Source: Bacteroides sp.
Lineage (GTDB): Bacteria; Bacteroidota; Bacteroidia; Bacteroidales; Bacteroidaceae
Length of the DNA stretch: 64,000 nucleotides
Direction: 5' to 3'
NCBI GenBank assembly: GCA_021201335.1
Contig: JAJQFD010000042.1
Span: 248,001-312,000, forward strand
In this document: one piece after another, positions 34,128 to 42,873 of the stretch
How positions within the stretch are numbered: the first letter of the stretch is position 1
Layout: each line of letters starts with the position of its first letter
Translations under genes and position numbers: made by a program
The notes under the pieces: model-generated
What the model was told of the DNA's origin: nothing
What the model saw: the letters and a program-made list of their open reading frames with translations, nothing else
Database searches by the model: none

Positions 34128-34988
34128 TTAGAATATCTTGAATCCGCAAACCTCGGTTGATAGTTCACCCAATATATCTGCATTATGGAGAATCGCACTT
34201 TGTACTTTCACAAAATGTATTTCCGTCAGTGCGACCGGATTCCCATTGGCATCGATCGCATTATCCAGTTCGAACTGGTTGTAACGGTAATCACCGTTGG
34301 AATTTGTAATAACGTCACTCCCCTTGTTATCTGCATAGCCCCAACCAAAACTTAAATTCACCCATTCATCGCCTTCTTTAATGGTTCTATGCTCCAGCAT
34401 GCTTCCCGTGAGCGTATAAGAATCGGTGGTTACCCATTTAGGATAATATATCTGATCGTGGTATTGCGGAAGGTATTTAATCACGCCGCTATTGCCTTTG
34501 TTATCCGTCCAAGGGATATCTCCGGCTGCCGATGGACGTGTATATGTCACACTGTAGTTACGTTCGGTATCACTGCTGTCGCTACCTTTTAGTTCATACC
34601 ACGGATCATCAGCGATGCCGTTTCCGTTTACATCTCTCGATACCCATACGATACCGGGTTCGGAACTTCCTTCAAAAGCGTTGCCCATTACCCCGAAATC
34701 ATATCCTTTCCGGTTGTTGATTGCCTTGGGCATCTTCACTGTAAGGTAACCGCCAAACGATCCCAACGATACATAAACCTGAGCATCGATGCGATCTTGT
34801 GCCCATTTTACAGCCTCTTCCATGGTTGTAAAATTCACATTTTCATTAATAAACTGTCCGGGAGCCGGTAGATATTCCAGAACAGTTAATTTACCTGTCA
34901 CCACTTCAATGGTTTCGTCTTCAGAGCATGAAAAAAAGACGATTAGTAAAGACAACAAACTTACAAACTTCTTCATTATTTTATTCAT
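34128..34988 (-). CDS. Lipoprotein of the B12 operon, function unknown
   Basis: A 286-residue lipoprotein (signal ending VFFSCSEDE). It is made of beta-rich text with conserved-looking stretches such as GYDFGVMGNAF, EPGIVWVSRDVNGNGIADDPWYELKGS, and KVQSAILHNADILGELSTEVCGF, and resembles cell-surface proteins that accompany BtuG/BtuB in other Bacteroides B12 loci. The family name is not certain. Its ATG overlaps the upstream DUF5074 stop as TAATG, so it is translationally coupled. A B12-related binding or display role is inferred from the operon only; BtuH is one possibility. Confidence 0.7.
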   Translation of the reverse strand: MNKIMKKFVSLLSLLIVFFSCSEDETIEVVTGKLTVLEYLPAPGQFINENVNFTTMEEAVKWAQDRIDAQVYVSLGSFGGYLTVKMPKAINNRKGYDFGVMGNAFEGSSEPGIVWVSRDVNGNGIADDPWYELKGSDSSDTERNYSVTYTRPSAAGDIPWTDNKGNSGVIKYLPQYHDQIYYPKWVTTDSYTLTGSMLEHRTIKEGDEWVNLSFGWGYADNKGSDVITNSNGDYRYNQFELDNAIDANGNPVALTEIHFVKVQSAILHNADILGELSTEVCGFKIF

Positions 34989-36376
34989 TATTTATGGAAC
35001 AATATGGTTTGTGGCGCGGTATCCCCACATCCGACTTCTTTTACCTTCGTGCCTTCGGCATTGTATATAACAATGGTATATTTATCTGTTTCGGTATAAT
35101 TGCTATAGATTGCATAAATGCTTCCATCCGGATGGAGCACTACACCCGAACCATATAGCTTGGCATCTTCTCCGGGAGCCGCAATGAATGGAGACTCCAG
35201 GGAAGCCGGATTGCCGATTACGTATTTATAAATTTCATGAGTAGCCGTTGGAACAAATATAGCGTTTTCCGTTGGCGAAGCAACAAGGGTTGGGTAATAT
35301 AAGGCAGACGAGTTTGCCTTGACAGTGGTAAATGAAAGATCGATTGATTCGGTAGTAAAACCATTATCGATCGTCAGCAATTTATCGACATTCCCTGAAG
35401 AACCAACGGTATATGCCATTCCATCCTTGCCTATAACTATACTGCTCTTTTTGTTTTGGGTCATATCTTCCATCTCAGTAGCAGTGTAAGCATCCTCCGA
35501 ACTGGCATTGAGTAAGGTTTCAACATCGAAGTAAAACATGCTACTGTTCGAACTGACTGTAGTATTTGTCAGTAACTTCCCGTTATAAACAGCAGCGCTA
35601 TAGATGGCTTTACCAGGTCTTACCAATTTCGTAAGGTGATAGGTACGCAAGTCCAAACGGTAAAGATCATAAGTACTATTCACCAAAACATATCTGTCAT
35701 TTAGCGGTATAAAATTTATTAGGTTAGCAGCCAACTGTTGTGTCGTCTCAAGTGATAAGGTCGCTAAATCACACACCGCAAGGTGATTCACATTGGATGT
35801 ACTTGTTTTAGTCATCAGATACAATTTATCATTCAATGATGTGGCAATAATGGCATCAGAGGAACTACTACCAGCCAGTTTTGCCCCTGCATTCAACGCT
35901 CCGTAGCAATCACTGTAAAATTTATCTGCTTTTTGATCATAGATACCTAGTTCTCTGTTGCTTTGTAAAACAATGAATCCGGCAGTGAGATCGGGCAAGG
36001 AAACTATTTCCGATTCCACGCTAACTGTGGCGTTATTTTTCTTCAGATTGAGCCCAATCTTTGCACGACAGGGCTTTTCTACTTTATAGGTATAAGTACT
36101 ACCGCTGTAGGGTTCTCCAGTGTCTTCATCCATGACTGTTTGCCCGTTTATGGTCCATTCAAAATCAACGCCGGTAGCATTGAATAGTTCCGGTGCATAA
36201 ACAATCTCTTCGCCAACCTCTGGTGTAAGCTTATCAGTGGGGAAAGTTCCTTTTATAATGTTAGGAATATCCTGAATATCACCATCGTGTAATTCATCAC
36301 AATCATCGTCGCTGCAAGAGCTTACACCAAGCAAAAATAAAGAGGGGAATATCAAATAGTATAGTATCTTTTTCAT
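34988..36376 (-). CDS. PKD-like/DUF5074 beta-propeller surface lipoprotein (B12 operon, second gene)
   Basis: A 462-residue lipoprotein whose signal ends GVSSCSDDDCDELHD, a surface-export signature. Residues 40-130 form a PKD-like Ig domain (FEWTINGQTV...). From about 130 to the end comes a DUF5074-type propeller with blade text such as TAGFIVLQSNRELGIYDQKADKFY, AVYNGKLLTNTTVSSNSSMFYFD and AIYSNYTETDKYTIVIYNAEG. It is similar in layout to the gene before it, so the pair arose by duplication. Propeller plus B12 riboswitch suggests a corrinoid-binding or -presenting surface role; not proven. Confidence 0.8.
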   Translation of the reverse strand: MKKILYYLIFPSLFLLGVSSCSDDDCDELHDGDIQDIPNIIKGTFPTDKLTPEVGEEIVYAPELFNATGVDFEWTINGQTVMDEDTGEPYSGSTYTYKVEKPCRAKIGLNLKKNNATVSVESEIVSLPDLTAGFIVLQSNRELGIYDQKADKFYSDCYGALNAGAKLAGSSSSDAIIATSLNDKLYLMTKTSTSNVNHLAVCDLATLSLETTQQLAANLINFIPLNDRYVLVNSTYDLYRLDLRTYHLTKLVRPGKAIYSAAVYNGKLLTNTTVSSNSSMFYFDVETLLNASSEDAYTATEMEDMTQNKKSSIVIGKDGMAYTVGSSGNVDKLLTIDNGFTTESIDLSFTTVKANSSALYYPTLVASPTENAIFVPTATHEIYKYVIGNPASLESPFIAAPGEDAKLYGSGVVLHPDGSIYAIYSNYTETDKYTIVIYNAEGTKVKEVGCGDTAPQTILFHK

Positions 36377-36392
36377 GACTTTTTCTTATGGA

Positions 36393-37784
36393 TTAATTAG
36401 GGAAAACTACAGTACCTGGAAACCAATAACCTTCGTATTCAGTCTCCGACAAGATTTCTCCTGTACTGCCGTCGAAACGGACAAATGTGTTCTGATAGTA
36501 ATCCGCATGCCCGGGACTATTCATCGAAAGATAAGTGGCAACAAGCTCTCCGTTATTAGGATTAACCCTGATACCGGCTCCGTAAAGCGAGTAACCAGCC
36601 TTATCATAGTTTACAAAGGGTTCTTGCGGGGCGGCATTATTGAACGAACACTTATATATTTCTCCACCGGCAACATAGTAAAAGTCATTATCCTTTCCTG
36701 TACCACAAAAGGATGCTTCCCGATAAAAACTGAAAGAAGAGGGACTATAATCACTTCTGACAGGGGTCTTTTCAATCGATAGATCCGGTTTAATCCTAAC
36801 CAGATTATGTTCAGTGGTGGTTGATTCGATTGTATATAAATTACCGTCGGCTCCCTTCACGAAGCGACATCCGCCGGAAGTTGTGACGTCTATAGTAGTG
36901 AATGGGAAATAGTTTATCCAGCTATAGCCCGAAAGGTCGCCCAACACCTTATCCAGATCAACCACATGCACTTTCCGGCCTTTAATGTTTATTAAAAGTT
37001 TATCACCCCATACGTATCCGCTTCCACTTCCGTTGTAACCATCGCTCATCATAATCTGTTCTGCTTTGAGTGTATTCAGATCCACCCGATAGACGTCTGC
37101 ATTGGCTGTCAGGATACCATATTGTTCGTTAATCCCGATGAATTCATAAGCCTGCCGGCCGCCTAGAATCGATCCGCTTTGCTTTTCGAGATACAATGTT
37201 TGTGGGTCCACCACCGTCAGGCTCTTACCATCTTTGGAACATACGTAAAGTTTACCATTCCAGATCGTTGCAGATTGGGAAGTTGTTCCGAATGTGGTTC
37301 CGTAATTTTGGGTTCTAAATGCCCATTGTTCTACGCTTTTATCTGTAGGATCGAATGCTGTAATGTTGCCGCTCTCATGCCCAAACCATCCTTCATTAAC
37401 AATCAGATATTTACCGTTGTAATCTGCTCCGCTAACAGTTATTTTGCTTTCCAGAGCTACACGTCCGTAATCATTGCTCAATGCCAATTCAAGTTTAGAG
37501 CGCATCGGCCTTTCGGCATCCAAGTTATAGTAAGGTTCGGTGGATACATCCTCCCCATTGAAATCCCATTGATAGTACACATCTCCGGCTGTTACAACTT
37601 TTGGTGCAAAAAGATAGGATTCGCCGACATTCAGGGCAATATCACCCTCAGGAAACGTTCCATTTTTAATCGCTGGAAGTTCTAATTGATTGCCCGGATG
37701 ATCTAGGTTGCAGTCATCATCGGAACAACCGGTAAAGGCCACCGCGAAAATGAGAAGCAATTTTAGTAAATGATTGGATTTCAT
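36393..37784 (-). CDS. PKD-like/DUF5074 beta-propeller surface lipoprotein (B12 operon, first gene)
   Basis: A 463-residue lipoprotein, first gene after the riboswitch. The signal ends FTGCSDDDCNLDHPG with the same acidic motif as the next gene. The PKD-like region spans about 40-125 (YYQWDFNGEDV); the propeller starts at GKYLIVNEGWFGHESGNITAFDP, a text shared with BtuG (GLFIVNEGNFMYGNASL), and continues with NGKLYVCSKDGKSLTVVDPQTL. It is a distant paralogue of both the next gene and BtuG. The ATG follows the RNA leader and has AAAGGAAT upstream as ribosome-binding site. Confidence 0.82.
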   Translation of the reverse strand: MKSNHLLKLLLIFAVAFTGCSDDDCNLDHPGNQLELPAIKNGTFPEGDIALNVGESYLFAPKVVTAGDVYYQWDFNGEDVSTEPYYNLDAERPMRSKLELALSNDYGRVALESKITVSGADYNGKYLIVNEGWFGHESGNITAFDPTDKSVEQWAFRTQNYGTTFGTTSQSATIWNGKLYVCSKDGKSLTVVDPQTLYLEKQSGSILGGRQAYEFIGINEQYGILTANADVYRVDLNTLKAEQIMMSDGYNGSGSGYVWGDKLLINIKGRKVHVVDLDKVLGDLSGYSWINYFPFTTIDVTTSGGCRFVKGADGNLYTIESTTTEHNLVRIKPDLSIEKTPVRSDYSPSSFSFYREASFCGTGKDNDFYYVAGGEIYKCSFNNAAPQEPFVNYDKAGYSLYGAGIRVNPNNGELVATYLSMNSPGHADYYQNTFVRFDGSTGEILSETEYEGYWFPGTVVFPN

Positions 37785-37916
37785 TATTCCTTTATAGTTA
37801 GTTGATAATAATTTTGCTATTGCTACTGGCTAACTAACGGGGAATTGGGATAGGAACAGAAACCTGTCGGCATCTTATCCGTCACTCTATCTCCCGAGAG
37901 CTAATGATAACTGCAA

Positions 37917-38093
37917 GGCAGGTCTTCTGACTCGTTTCAGTTCTTAACGCCTTCCCAGCCTTTCGGCCAGTGACAAAAATATCAGAACCTTCCCCTTATG
38001 GGGCAGAAACTTACAGCAGCGGGAACTGTTGCCGGTTTACACGGCATTCCCTTTTAATCCCTGTCACCTTCTAAGAAAATGAATCGGGAACCT
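37917..38093 (-). promoter_or_regulatory. Cobalamin riboswitch
   Basis: Read on the minus strand from 38093 this has the classic elements: GGTTCCC, then AAAAGGGAATGCCGTGT, CCCGCTGCTGTAAG, then CACTGGCCGAAAGGCTGGGAAGGCG (B12 box region near 37955-37980), and GAGTCAGAAGACCTGCC at the 3' end. It sits in the leader of the five-gene operon that starts at 37784. Cobalamin binding would switch off translation or transcription of the uptake genes. The remaining 130 nt of leader show no simple terminator hairpin, so control of translation is more likely. Confidence 0.95.
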
Positions 38094-38101
38094 TTGCGGC
38101 G

Positions 38102-38109
38102 CAAAATTA
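38102..38109 (-). promoter_or_regulatory. Promoter -7 element of the B12 operon
   Basis: The minus strand reads TAATTTTG, an exact -7 match. The expected start site, about 5 bases on, falls right at the 5' end of the riboswitch. No -33 TTTG is seen at the ideal distance. Confidence 0.6.
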
Positions 38110-38196
38110 GGATTTAATTTTCGATATTGCTACATTTACATTTAATTTCCTTCTCTGATTTCGGAAAATTGGTTTGGTATAACAAAGTATCCTTCG

Positions 38197-39237
38197 ATGA
38201 AAGTACTCTTTTTACTTCTGGTCTTTATCAGTTGTCCCTTTGTATTATTCGGACAGGAAACAACGATTTCAGAAGAACTGAAAGTCATTAAGTTAGCAGA
38301 CCACACCTATCTGCATACAGGCAATGATAACAATGGAGTTATTTTCGTTCACAGAGGAGAAGCGATTATTGTTTCAACACCGGAAACCGAGCAGGAAACC
38401 CGGAATCTCATCGACTGGGTGAGAGGCCAGAACTGGAAGATCGTTGGATACATCCTTGACCGATGGCATCCAGACGCCATGGGCGGAATCAAAGCCGTAC
38501 ATCAGGCAGGCATTCAAACATACGCCAACGAACTGACCCAGAGTATTTGCAAAGAGAAAGGCTTACCCATTCCCCACATAGGCTTTCATCCTTTACTGGA
38601 ATTAAAGGTCGGAGGAGAGAAGGTTATCGCCCATTATCTGGGGCCGGCCCATACGGAAGACGGCATCGTTGTATGGTTCCCAAAAGACAAAATATTATTT
38701 GGTGGCAATGAAGTCCGAAGCCAGGGAGGATGGTACGGTAACATTGGTGATGCCAATCTGAAAGAATGGTCGAACACAATTTCCAATGTAAAAGAGAACT
38801 ACGGATCGGCAGAAATTGTTGTTCCCGGACATGGAAAATACGGAGGAGTTGAACTTCTGGATTACACGATCAATAGGTACAAACCCAGCAAATGGGGCAA
38901 TATCCTCACAACGCACAATATACAGATGTCTCCTGTCTTTCAGGATTATGATCGTATATTTGAAGTTGCACAATCGGATTCCGTTGCAGGCGATAAGCGA
39001 TACTTAAAAGAGGCAACCGTATTCGTGAAACACAGCCAGAAATATCTGAAGATCATGTCGCCGGATATTGCACACAATGCAACTAAGAAAATGCTTTCTT
39101 CTGACTCCGGAAGGCTCCAGATCTACCATAAAGCAACAAACGAATTGATGGACGACCTGTACTATAAACAACTCTACGTTAACCTGAGGGATGATGAAGT
39201 GGAATGGACGGTTATAATAAAAGAGGCAATCAGATAA
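38197..39237 (+). CDS. Metallo-beta-lactamase-fold protein with altered metal ligands
   Basis: A 346-residue secreted protein (signal MKVLFLLLVFISCPFVLFGQ). It is related to subclass B1 beta-lactamases, with DRWHPDAMGG at 88-97 in place of HxHxDxxGG, GPAHTEDGIVVW at 149-160, GGNEVR at 169-174 in place of GGCMVK, and PGHGKYGG at 210-217. Thus Arg89 replaces the first His and Asn171 the Cys ligand, while H91, D93, H152 and H212 remain. The C-terminal 110 residues are an extension not found in B1 enzymes. A beta-lactamase role is doubtful. The GNAT gene follows 30 bases on. Confidence 0.8.
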   Translation: MKVLFLLLVFISCPFVLFGQETTISEELKVIKLADHTYLHTGNDNNGVIFVHRGEAIIVSTPETEQETRNLIDWVRGQNWKIVGYILDRWHPDAMGGIKAVHQAGIQTYANELTQSICKEKGLPIPHIGFHPLLELKVGGEKVIAHYLGPAHTEDGIVVWFPKDKILFGGNEVRSQGGWYGNIGDANLKEWSNTISNVKENYGSAEIVVPGHGKYGGVELLDYTINRYKPSKWGNILTTHNIQMSPVFQDYDRIFEVAQSDSVAGDKRYLKEATVFVKHSQKYLKIMSPDIAHNATKKMLSSDSGRLQIYHKATNELMDDLYYKQLYVNLRDDEVEWTVIIKEAIR

Positions 39238-39267
39238 TAAAACAGAAACAAAACTAAACCATAATAT

Positions 39268-39807
39268 ATGGAATTAGATTCTAAAAGATTAAAGCTAAAA
39301 GAAGTAACTTGGGATGATCTGGAAAATATGCATCTACTTTATTCATTCCCCGAAGTTGACGAATATAATACCCTTGGAATCCCTGAAAGCATTGAAAAGA
39401 CGAAAGAAATGATTCGCTCGATGATAGAAGCTCAACAAGAAGAGAACAGGAAATCTTATTCCTGGAAGATTGTCAAAAGGGATTCCGATGAGTTTATTGG
39501 TATGGCAGGTATCACTTTGTCGTCCAATAGGTTTCGGCTCGGAGAAATTTATTATGAGTTACTACCTTCGCAATGGGGACAGGGATATGCCACCGAAGTA
39601 GCAAAAATGTTGATACAATCCGGCTTCGATGACTTTCATCTTCATAAAGTTGAGGCAGGTGTGGCTACCAAGAACATACGATCTATCCGGGTGCTGGAAA
39701 AGTCAGGCATGACGAGAGAAGGCCTCAGAAGAAAAATCCTTCCCATCAGAGGAGAATGGAAAGATAATTATCACTATGCCATTGTAGAGGATGATCCAAG
39801 AGACTAA
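39268..39807 (+). CDS. GNAT acetyltransferase, RimJ/RimL type
   Basis: A 179-residue acetyltransferase. The pattern ELDSKRLKLKEVTWDDLENM at the start, YYELLPSQWGQGYATEVAKMLIQSGFDD (acetyl-CoA loop GQGYATE) in the middle and AGVATKNIRSIRVLEKSGMTREG near the end is typical of RimJ/RimL/SpeG-like enzymes that modify N-termini or small amines. It lies between the metallo-beta-lactamase-like gene and a nitrilase remnant and may share their transcript. Substrate not predictable. Confidence 0.87.
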   Translation: MELDSKRLKLKEVTWDDLENMHLLYSFPEVDEYNTLGIPESIEKTKEMIRSMIEAQQEENRKSYSWKIVKRDSDEFIGMAGITLSSNRFRLGEIYYELLPSQWGQGYATEVAKMLIQSGFDDFHLHKVEAGVATKNIRSIRVLEKSGMTREGLRRKILPIRGEWKDNYHYAIVEDDPRD

Positions 39808-39843
39808 TAAAGTGATAAAGGACTTATCAACCATAACAACATC

Positions 39844-40236
39844 ATGAAAGTAGGATTCTTTCAATACAATATTATCCGGCATGACAGAGAAGCAAACCTC
39901 TCTTATATAAGCTCCAATATCAAGGGTTCAACCTTTGATCTACTGGTATTGCCTGAACTATTTACCAGCGGATATGCTTTCGATTCAAAAGAAGAATGAA
40001 TACTTTTCGCTGAAAACCTGAATGATAACTACACCGTTAACTACCTCACTCAACTAACGAAAGAGTCTGGAGGCTACATTACAGGAACAATCCCTGAATT
40101 ATCCGAAGACCGGCTATACAACACTTCTATTGTTGTGGGCCCGGAAGGATTAATCGCTTCTTACAGGAAGATTCATTTACCCGATTACGAAAAGCGAGCA
40201 TTTACAGCAGGTGATAAAGAAACACTAAAAAGGTAA
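39844..40236 (+). pseudogene. Degraded carbon-nitrogen hydrolase (nitrilase family)
   Basis: Reading frame 39844-40236 encodes MKVGFFQYNI... with the nitrilase catalytic Glu in LLVLPELFTSGYAF and the Lys in YRKIHLPDYE. It is interrupted by TGA at 39997-39999 (codon 52) and then ends at 40234 after about 130 codons, before the region with the catalytic Cys. Intact members are about 250-280 residues. No continuation was found downstream. It therefore looks like a decayed gene; a sequencing error could explain the stop but not the missing half. Confidence 0.85.
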
Positions 40237-40278
40237 TAATAACAGAACACTAAAACAGTTGCAGAAAGTGGAAGCAGA

Positions 40279-41025
40279 TTATTTGCTTATTAACTTCTTT
40301 AACACCACATTGTTCAGCAATTCCTCTTTCCGGTGTTTGGATAAAGGTAACTCTTTACCTTTCACAAAAACCCGGCCTCCACTTACCAGATCGATATGAG
40401 AGACATTGACGAGGAATGATTTATGAATCCGGAAGAAAGACTCTTTCGGTAATAGCTCTTCCAGCGAACCCATGGTTTGATGAATGATATAAGATTTATC
40501 TTCGAAATAAAGCTTCAGGTAATTCTGCATCGCTTCGGCATAGAGAATATTATCCCACATAATCTTAATAAAAGAATCTCCCTGACGGATATACATTTCA
40601 GATGGAACATCTTCCTGCCTGCTAGTTGAAATGCGCCGGTTGAATGTTTCGTATGCTTTCTGTGCCGCCTGAAAGAATCGCTGGAATCCGATAGGTTTCA
40701 GTAAATAATCTATAACATTTAAGCGGAAGCCATCCAATGCATACTCGGAGTAGGCAGTCGTTATAATGGTCAAGGGCGGTTTATCCAAAGATTCCAATAA
40801 CTCTAGCCCGGTGAGGTCGGGCATGTTGATATCCAGAAACATCAGGTCAATCTCTTTTCGTCGTAAAACTTCGCCCGCTTCAATGCCCGAAGAGCAGGTT
40901 TCGGATACTTCCAGGAAATTAACCTTATTAATATGATTTACGATACCCTCTATTGCGAATGATTCGTCATCAACAATCATACACTTTAAGGGAGAACTGC
41001 CGGGGGGTATGCTTATCTGAGACAT
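40279..41025 (-). CDS. LytTR-family response regulator
   Basis: A 248-residue regulator. The receiver domain (about 13-130) has the acidic pair DDE near 18, the phosphoacceptor Asp in DLMFLDINMPDLTG near 64-68 and TTAYSEYALDGF near 93. The C-terminal LytTR DNA-binding domain (about 140-245) includes KESFFRIHKSFLVNVSHIDLV. It controls target promoters with its kinase partner, whose stop lies 12 bases upstream. Target genes are not identified. Confidence 0.92.
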   Translation of the reverse strand: MSQISIPPGSSPLKCMIVDDESFAIEGIVNHINKVNFLEVSETCSSGIEAGEVLRRKEIDLMFLDINMPDLTGLELLESLDKPPLTIITTAYSEYALDGFRLNVIDYLLKPIGFQRFFQAAQKAYETFNRRISTSRQEDVPSEMYIRQGDSFIKIMWDNILYAEAMQNYLKLYFEDKSYIIHQTMGSLEELLPKESFFRIHKSFLVNVSHIDLVSGGRVFVKGKELPLSKHRKEELLNNVVLKKLISK

Positions 41026-41037
41026 CTTGTTTCCTTT

Positions 41038-42057
41038 TTAAGTATGAATAACTAACGTTGTACAATAAGAATCATCCAGGCTCCGGATCGATAAGGAGTA
41101 ACGCTTCGGGTAAAGGATTTTCAAGCGGGCTTTAACATTTTCAAGGCCAATGCCTGTACTCTTCAGCTTCTTGTTCGGCTCGGTGGACTTGGAGTTTTCT
41201 ACTTCCAGTGAAATAATCTTCCCAGTCTGTTTCAAGGAAATCTGAATAGAACCTTTGTTTTTGCCCGACCGGGAAACATGCTTGAATGCATTTTCAATAA
41301 AAACAATCAAGAGCAAAGGCGGGATCTCCATCGAACCATTTTCAACCTGCCATGTACAGGTAACTTCCAGCTTTCCTTCCCACCTGAACTTCTCTACATC
41401 AATATAGTTTTTCAGGAATTGAATTTCCTGCTCCAGTGGTACCCGTTCTTTTTTACCGCTGTACAACTGATAGCGGAGTGTTTCGGAGTATTGAAGCAAT
41501 AGAGCGGAAGCCATATCCACGTCCTTCTGCATTAATACATAAATGTGATTCAGCACATTGAACATAAAATGCGGGTTGATCTGCGAATCGAGCACCTTTA
41601 ATTGGTATTTGAGGCTGACATTTTGCAAACTCGAATATTCGTGATATAAAAGCATACCACAAAAGAGCAGATTCATGGATATAATTCCAGGCAGATCTTC
41701 CAGCAAGTCAATAACAAGTGTTTCATCCCTGGCAATGAACCGGGATGAATCAAAAACACCACTTACTTCCAGCCAACCAAAAACTTTATAAAGTAGAAAA
41801 TACCCTATCACCAAACCAACTGTAAGAGAAAGGAATTTTACAAGAAATATCAGAGGAAGTGTTTTGCTGGTTACATTTTTTTGAAATAGTCTCTTGCTGA
41901 AAACAAAAGAGATCAGAATAGATAAAAGGGTGAAGGAGAAAAAACACAATAACCTCTCAATAAGCGGCATGGATTCTTCATCACTTACCCAAACCAGAAC
42001 CATAATGGCTATCCAGAATAGTACGATAAATCTTATTCTTCCGGGAATCTCTTTCAT
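41038..42057 (-). CDS. Sensor histidine kinase, LytS/YehU-like
   Basis: A membrane sensor kinase that would phosphorylate the LytTR regulator next to it. The start is set at ATG 42057 (MKEIPGRIRFIVLFW); the upstream frame to 42090 lies over a promoter element. The N-terminal part has about four TM segments, then the His_kinase core: QINPHFMFNVLNHIYVLMQ near 170 (the phosphoacceptor is the His of NPHF), and an HATPase region with PPLLLIVFIENAFKHV and STGIGLENVKARLKILYP. Length 339. The input signal is unknown. Confidence 0.88.
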   Translation of the reverse strand: MKEIPGRIRFIVLFWIAIMVLVWVSDEESMPLIERLLCFFSFTLLSILISFVFSKRLFQKNVTSKTLPLIFLVKFLSLTVGLVIGYFLLYKVFGWLEVSGVFDSSRFIARDETLVIDLLEDLPGIISMNLLFCGMLLYHEYSSLQNVSLKYQLKVLDSQINPHFMFNVLNHIYVLMQKDVDMASALLLQYSETLRYQLYSGKKERVPLEQEIQFLKNYIDVEKFRWEGKLEVTCTWQVENGSMEIPPLLLIVFIENAFKHVSRSGKNKGSIQISLKQTGKIISLEVENSKSTEPNKKLKSTGIGLENVKARLKILYPKRYSLSIRSLDDSYCTTLVIHT

Positions 42058-42062
42058 ACAAG

Positions 42063-42091
42063 CAAAATTACTAAAATAAACTGGAAACAAA
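42063..42091 (-). promoter_or_regulatory. Putative promoter of the histidine kinase operon
   Basis: On the minus strand TAATTTTG lies at 42070-42063 and TTTG at 42091-42088, 17 bases apart. The predicted transcript start is at about the ATG at 42057, so the transcript may be leaderless. The -33 box is part of the terminator stem of the gene upstream. Confidence 0.45.
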
Positions 42092-42120
42092 AGGCCCTGG
42101 CTTACCGGCCTTTTGTTTCC
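42083..42120 (-). terminator. Terminator of the outer-membrane barrel gene
   Basis: A perfect 14-bp inverted repeat (42083-42096 with 42107-42120) with a 10-base loop lies just after the barrel gene stop at 42137. It holds A/T-rich ends (TTTTGTTTCC on the minus strand), so it fits a bidirectional terminator hairpin. Confidence 0.8.
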
Positions 42121-42136
42121 GAAGAGAACATTAAGA

Positions 42137-42739
42137 TTAGAATCTATAGCCCAAAGTTACATAACCATTCATGTTTTTGGCTTTGATTCCTTTTACATCA
42201 CAAACATCCACTAGTCCAAAGTCATAGCCTGATTTCAACACTATATGTCTACCAAATTCCCATCCCAAAGCTCCGCCAACACCGAAATCGAAGCGTTTGA
42301 ACCGGTCGTCATGAAAGATACTCACCTTATCTGTTCCTTTCATTTTTCCGCCAATACCGTATGCAAGATAGGGACCAGCCTCTACCACGAACCGGTGTCC
42401 CGGAGCTATATCTATTTTATAAGCTGCGTGCACGGGCAGCTGTAAATACATTGGATTATACTTCACATTCGGAATTCCATGAGGTCTACTCTTCGTTCCT
42501 TTTGTCTGGAATTCCAGTCCGCTTATGATATAAATATCATTGGTCAGGGCAAAGTCGGCTGTAATACCAAACTGATACTTAAGTACCGATTTTGTTTTGG
42601 GTATATCACCACTGTAATCTGACAGATTTAAACCACCTTTTACTCCGAGAGTTACAAAGTTATCCTGTGCTTTCACTGTGGTTGAAGCAACCAGTAATAC
42701 AGACATTAGTCCAACAATTGTCAATAATCTCTTTTTCAT
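42137..42739 (-). CDS. Small outer-membrane beta-barrel protein (PorT-like)
   Basis: A 200-residue protein with signal MKKRLLTIVGLMSVLLVASTTVKAQ and the alternating-strand pattern of an eight-strand barrel. VTLGVKGGLNLSDYSGD follows the signal, as in PorT/OMP_b-brl_2 proteins, and the last residues GYVTLGYRF end in an aromatic, the usual BAM recognition signal. It is read away from the GNAT gene and stops ahead of the two-component genes. Function unknown. Confidence 0.82.
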   Translation of the reverse strand: MKKRLLTIVGLMSVLLVASTTVKAQDNFVTLGVKGGLNLSDYSGDIPKTKSVLKYQFGITADFALTNDIYIISGLEFQTKGTKSRPHGIPNVKYNPMYLQLPVHAAYKIDIAPGHRFVVEAGPYLAYGIGGKMKGTDKVSIFHDDRFKRFDFGVGGALGWEFGRHIVLKSGYDFGLVDVCDVKGIKAKNMNGYVTLGYRF

Positions 42740-42873
42740 AATTATAAGTTTTAAATGAGTAATTATTTATCTGAGCAATTATTTCATGAGCAAATATCAG
42801 GAATCCGAACAAGGCCGACAAATTTGTTTGACGACTGGCTATCTGGTTTTGACAACTGTCCGTTTTACCTATT

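Noticed and set aside
37809..37816. TAATTTTG on the plus strand in the B12 leader
   Set aside because: It points toward the riboswitch on the wrong strand with no gene close downstream; probably chance in AT-rich sequence.
39997..39999. Selenocysteine or other recoding of the TGA in the nitrilase frame
   Set aside because: No Sec-insertion hairpin was seen and the rest of the gene is also truncated, so simple decay is the better explanation.
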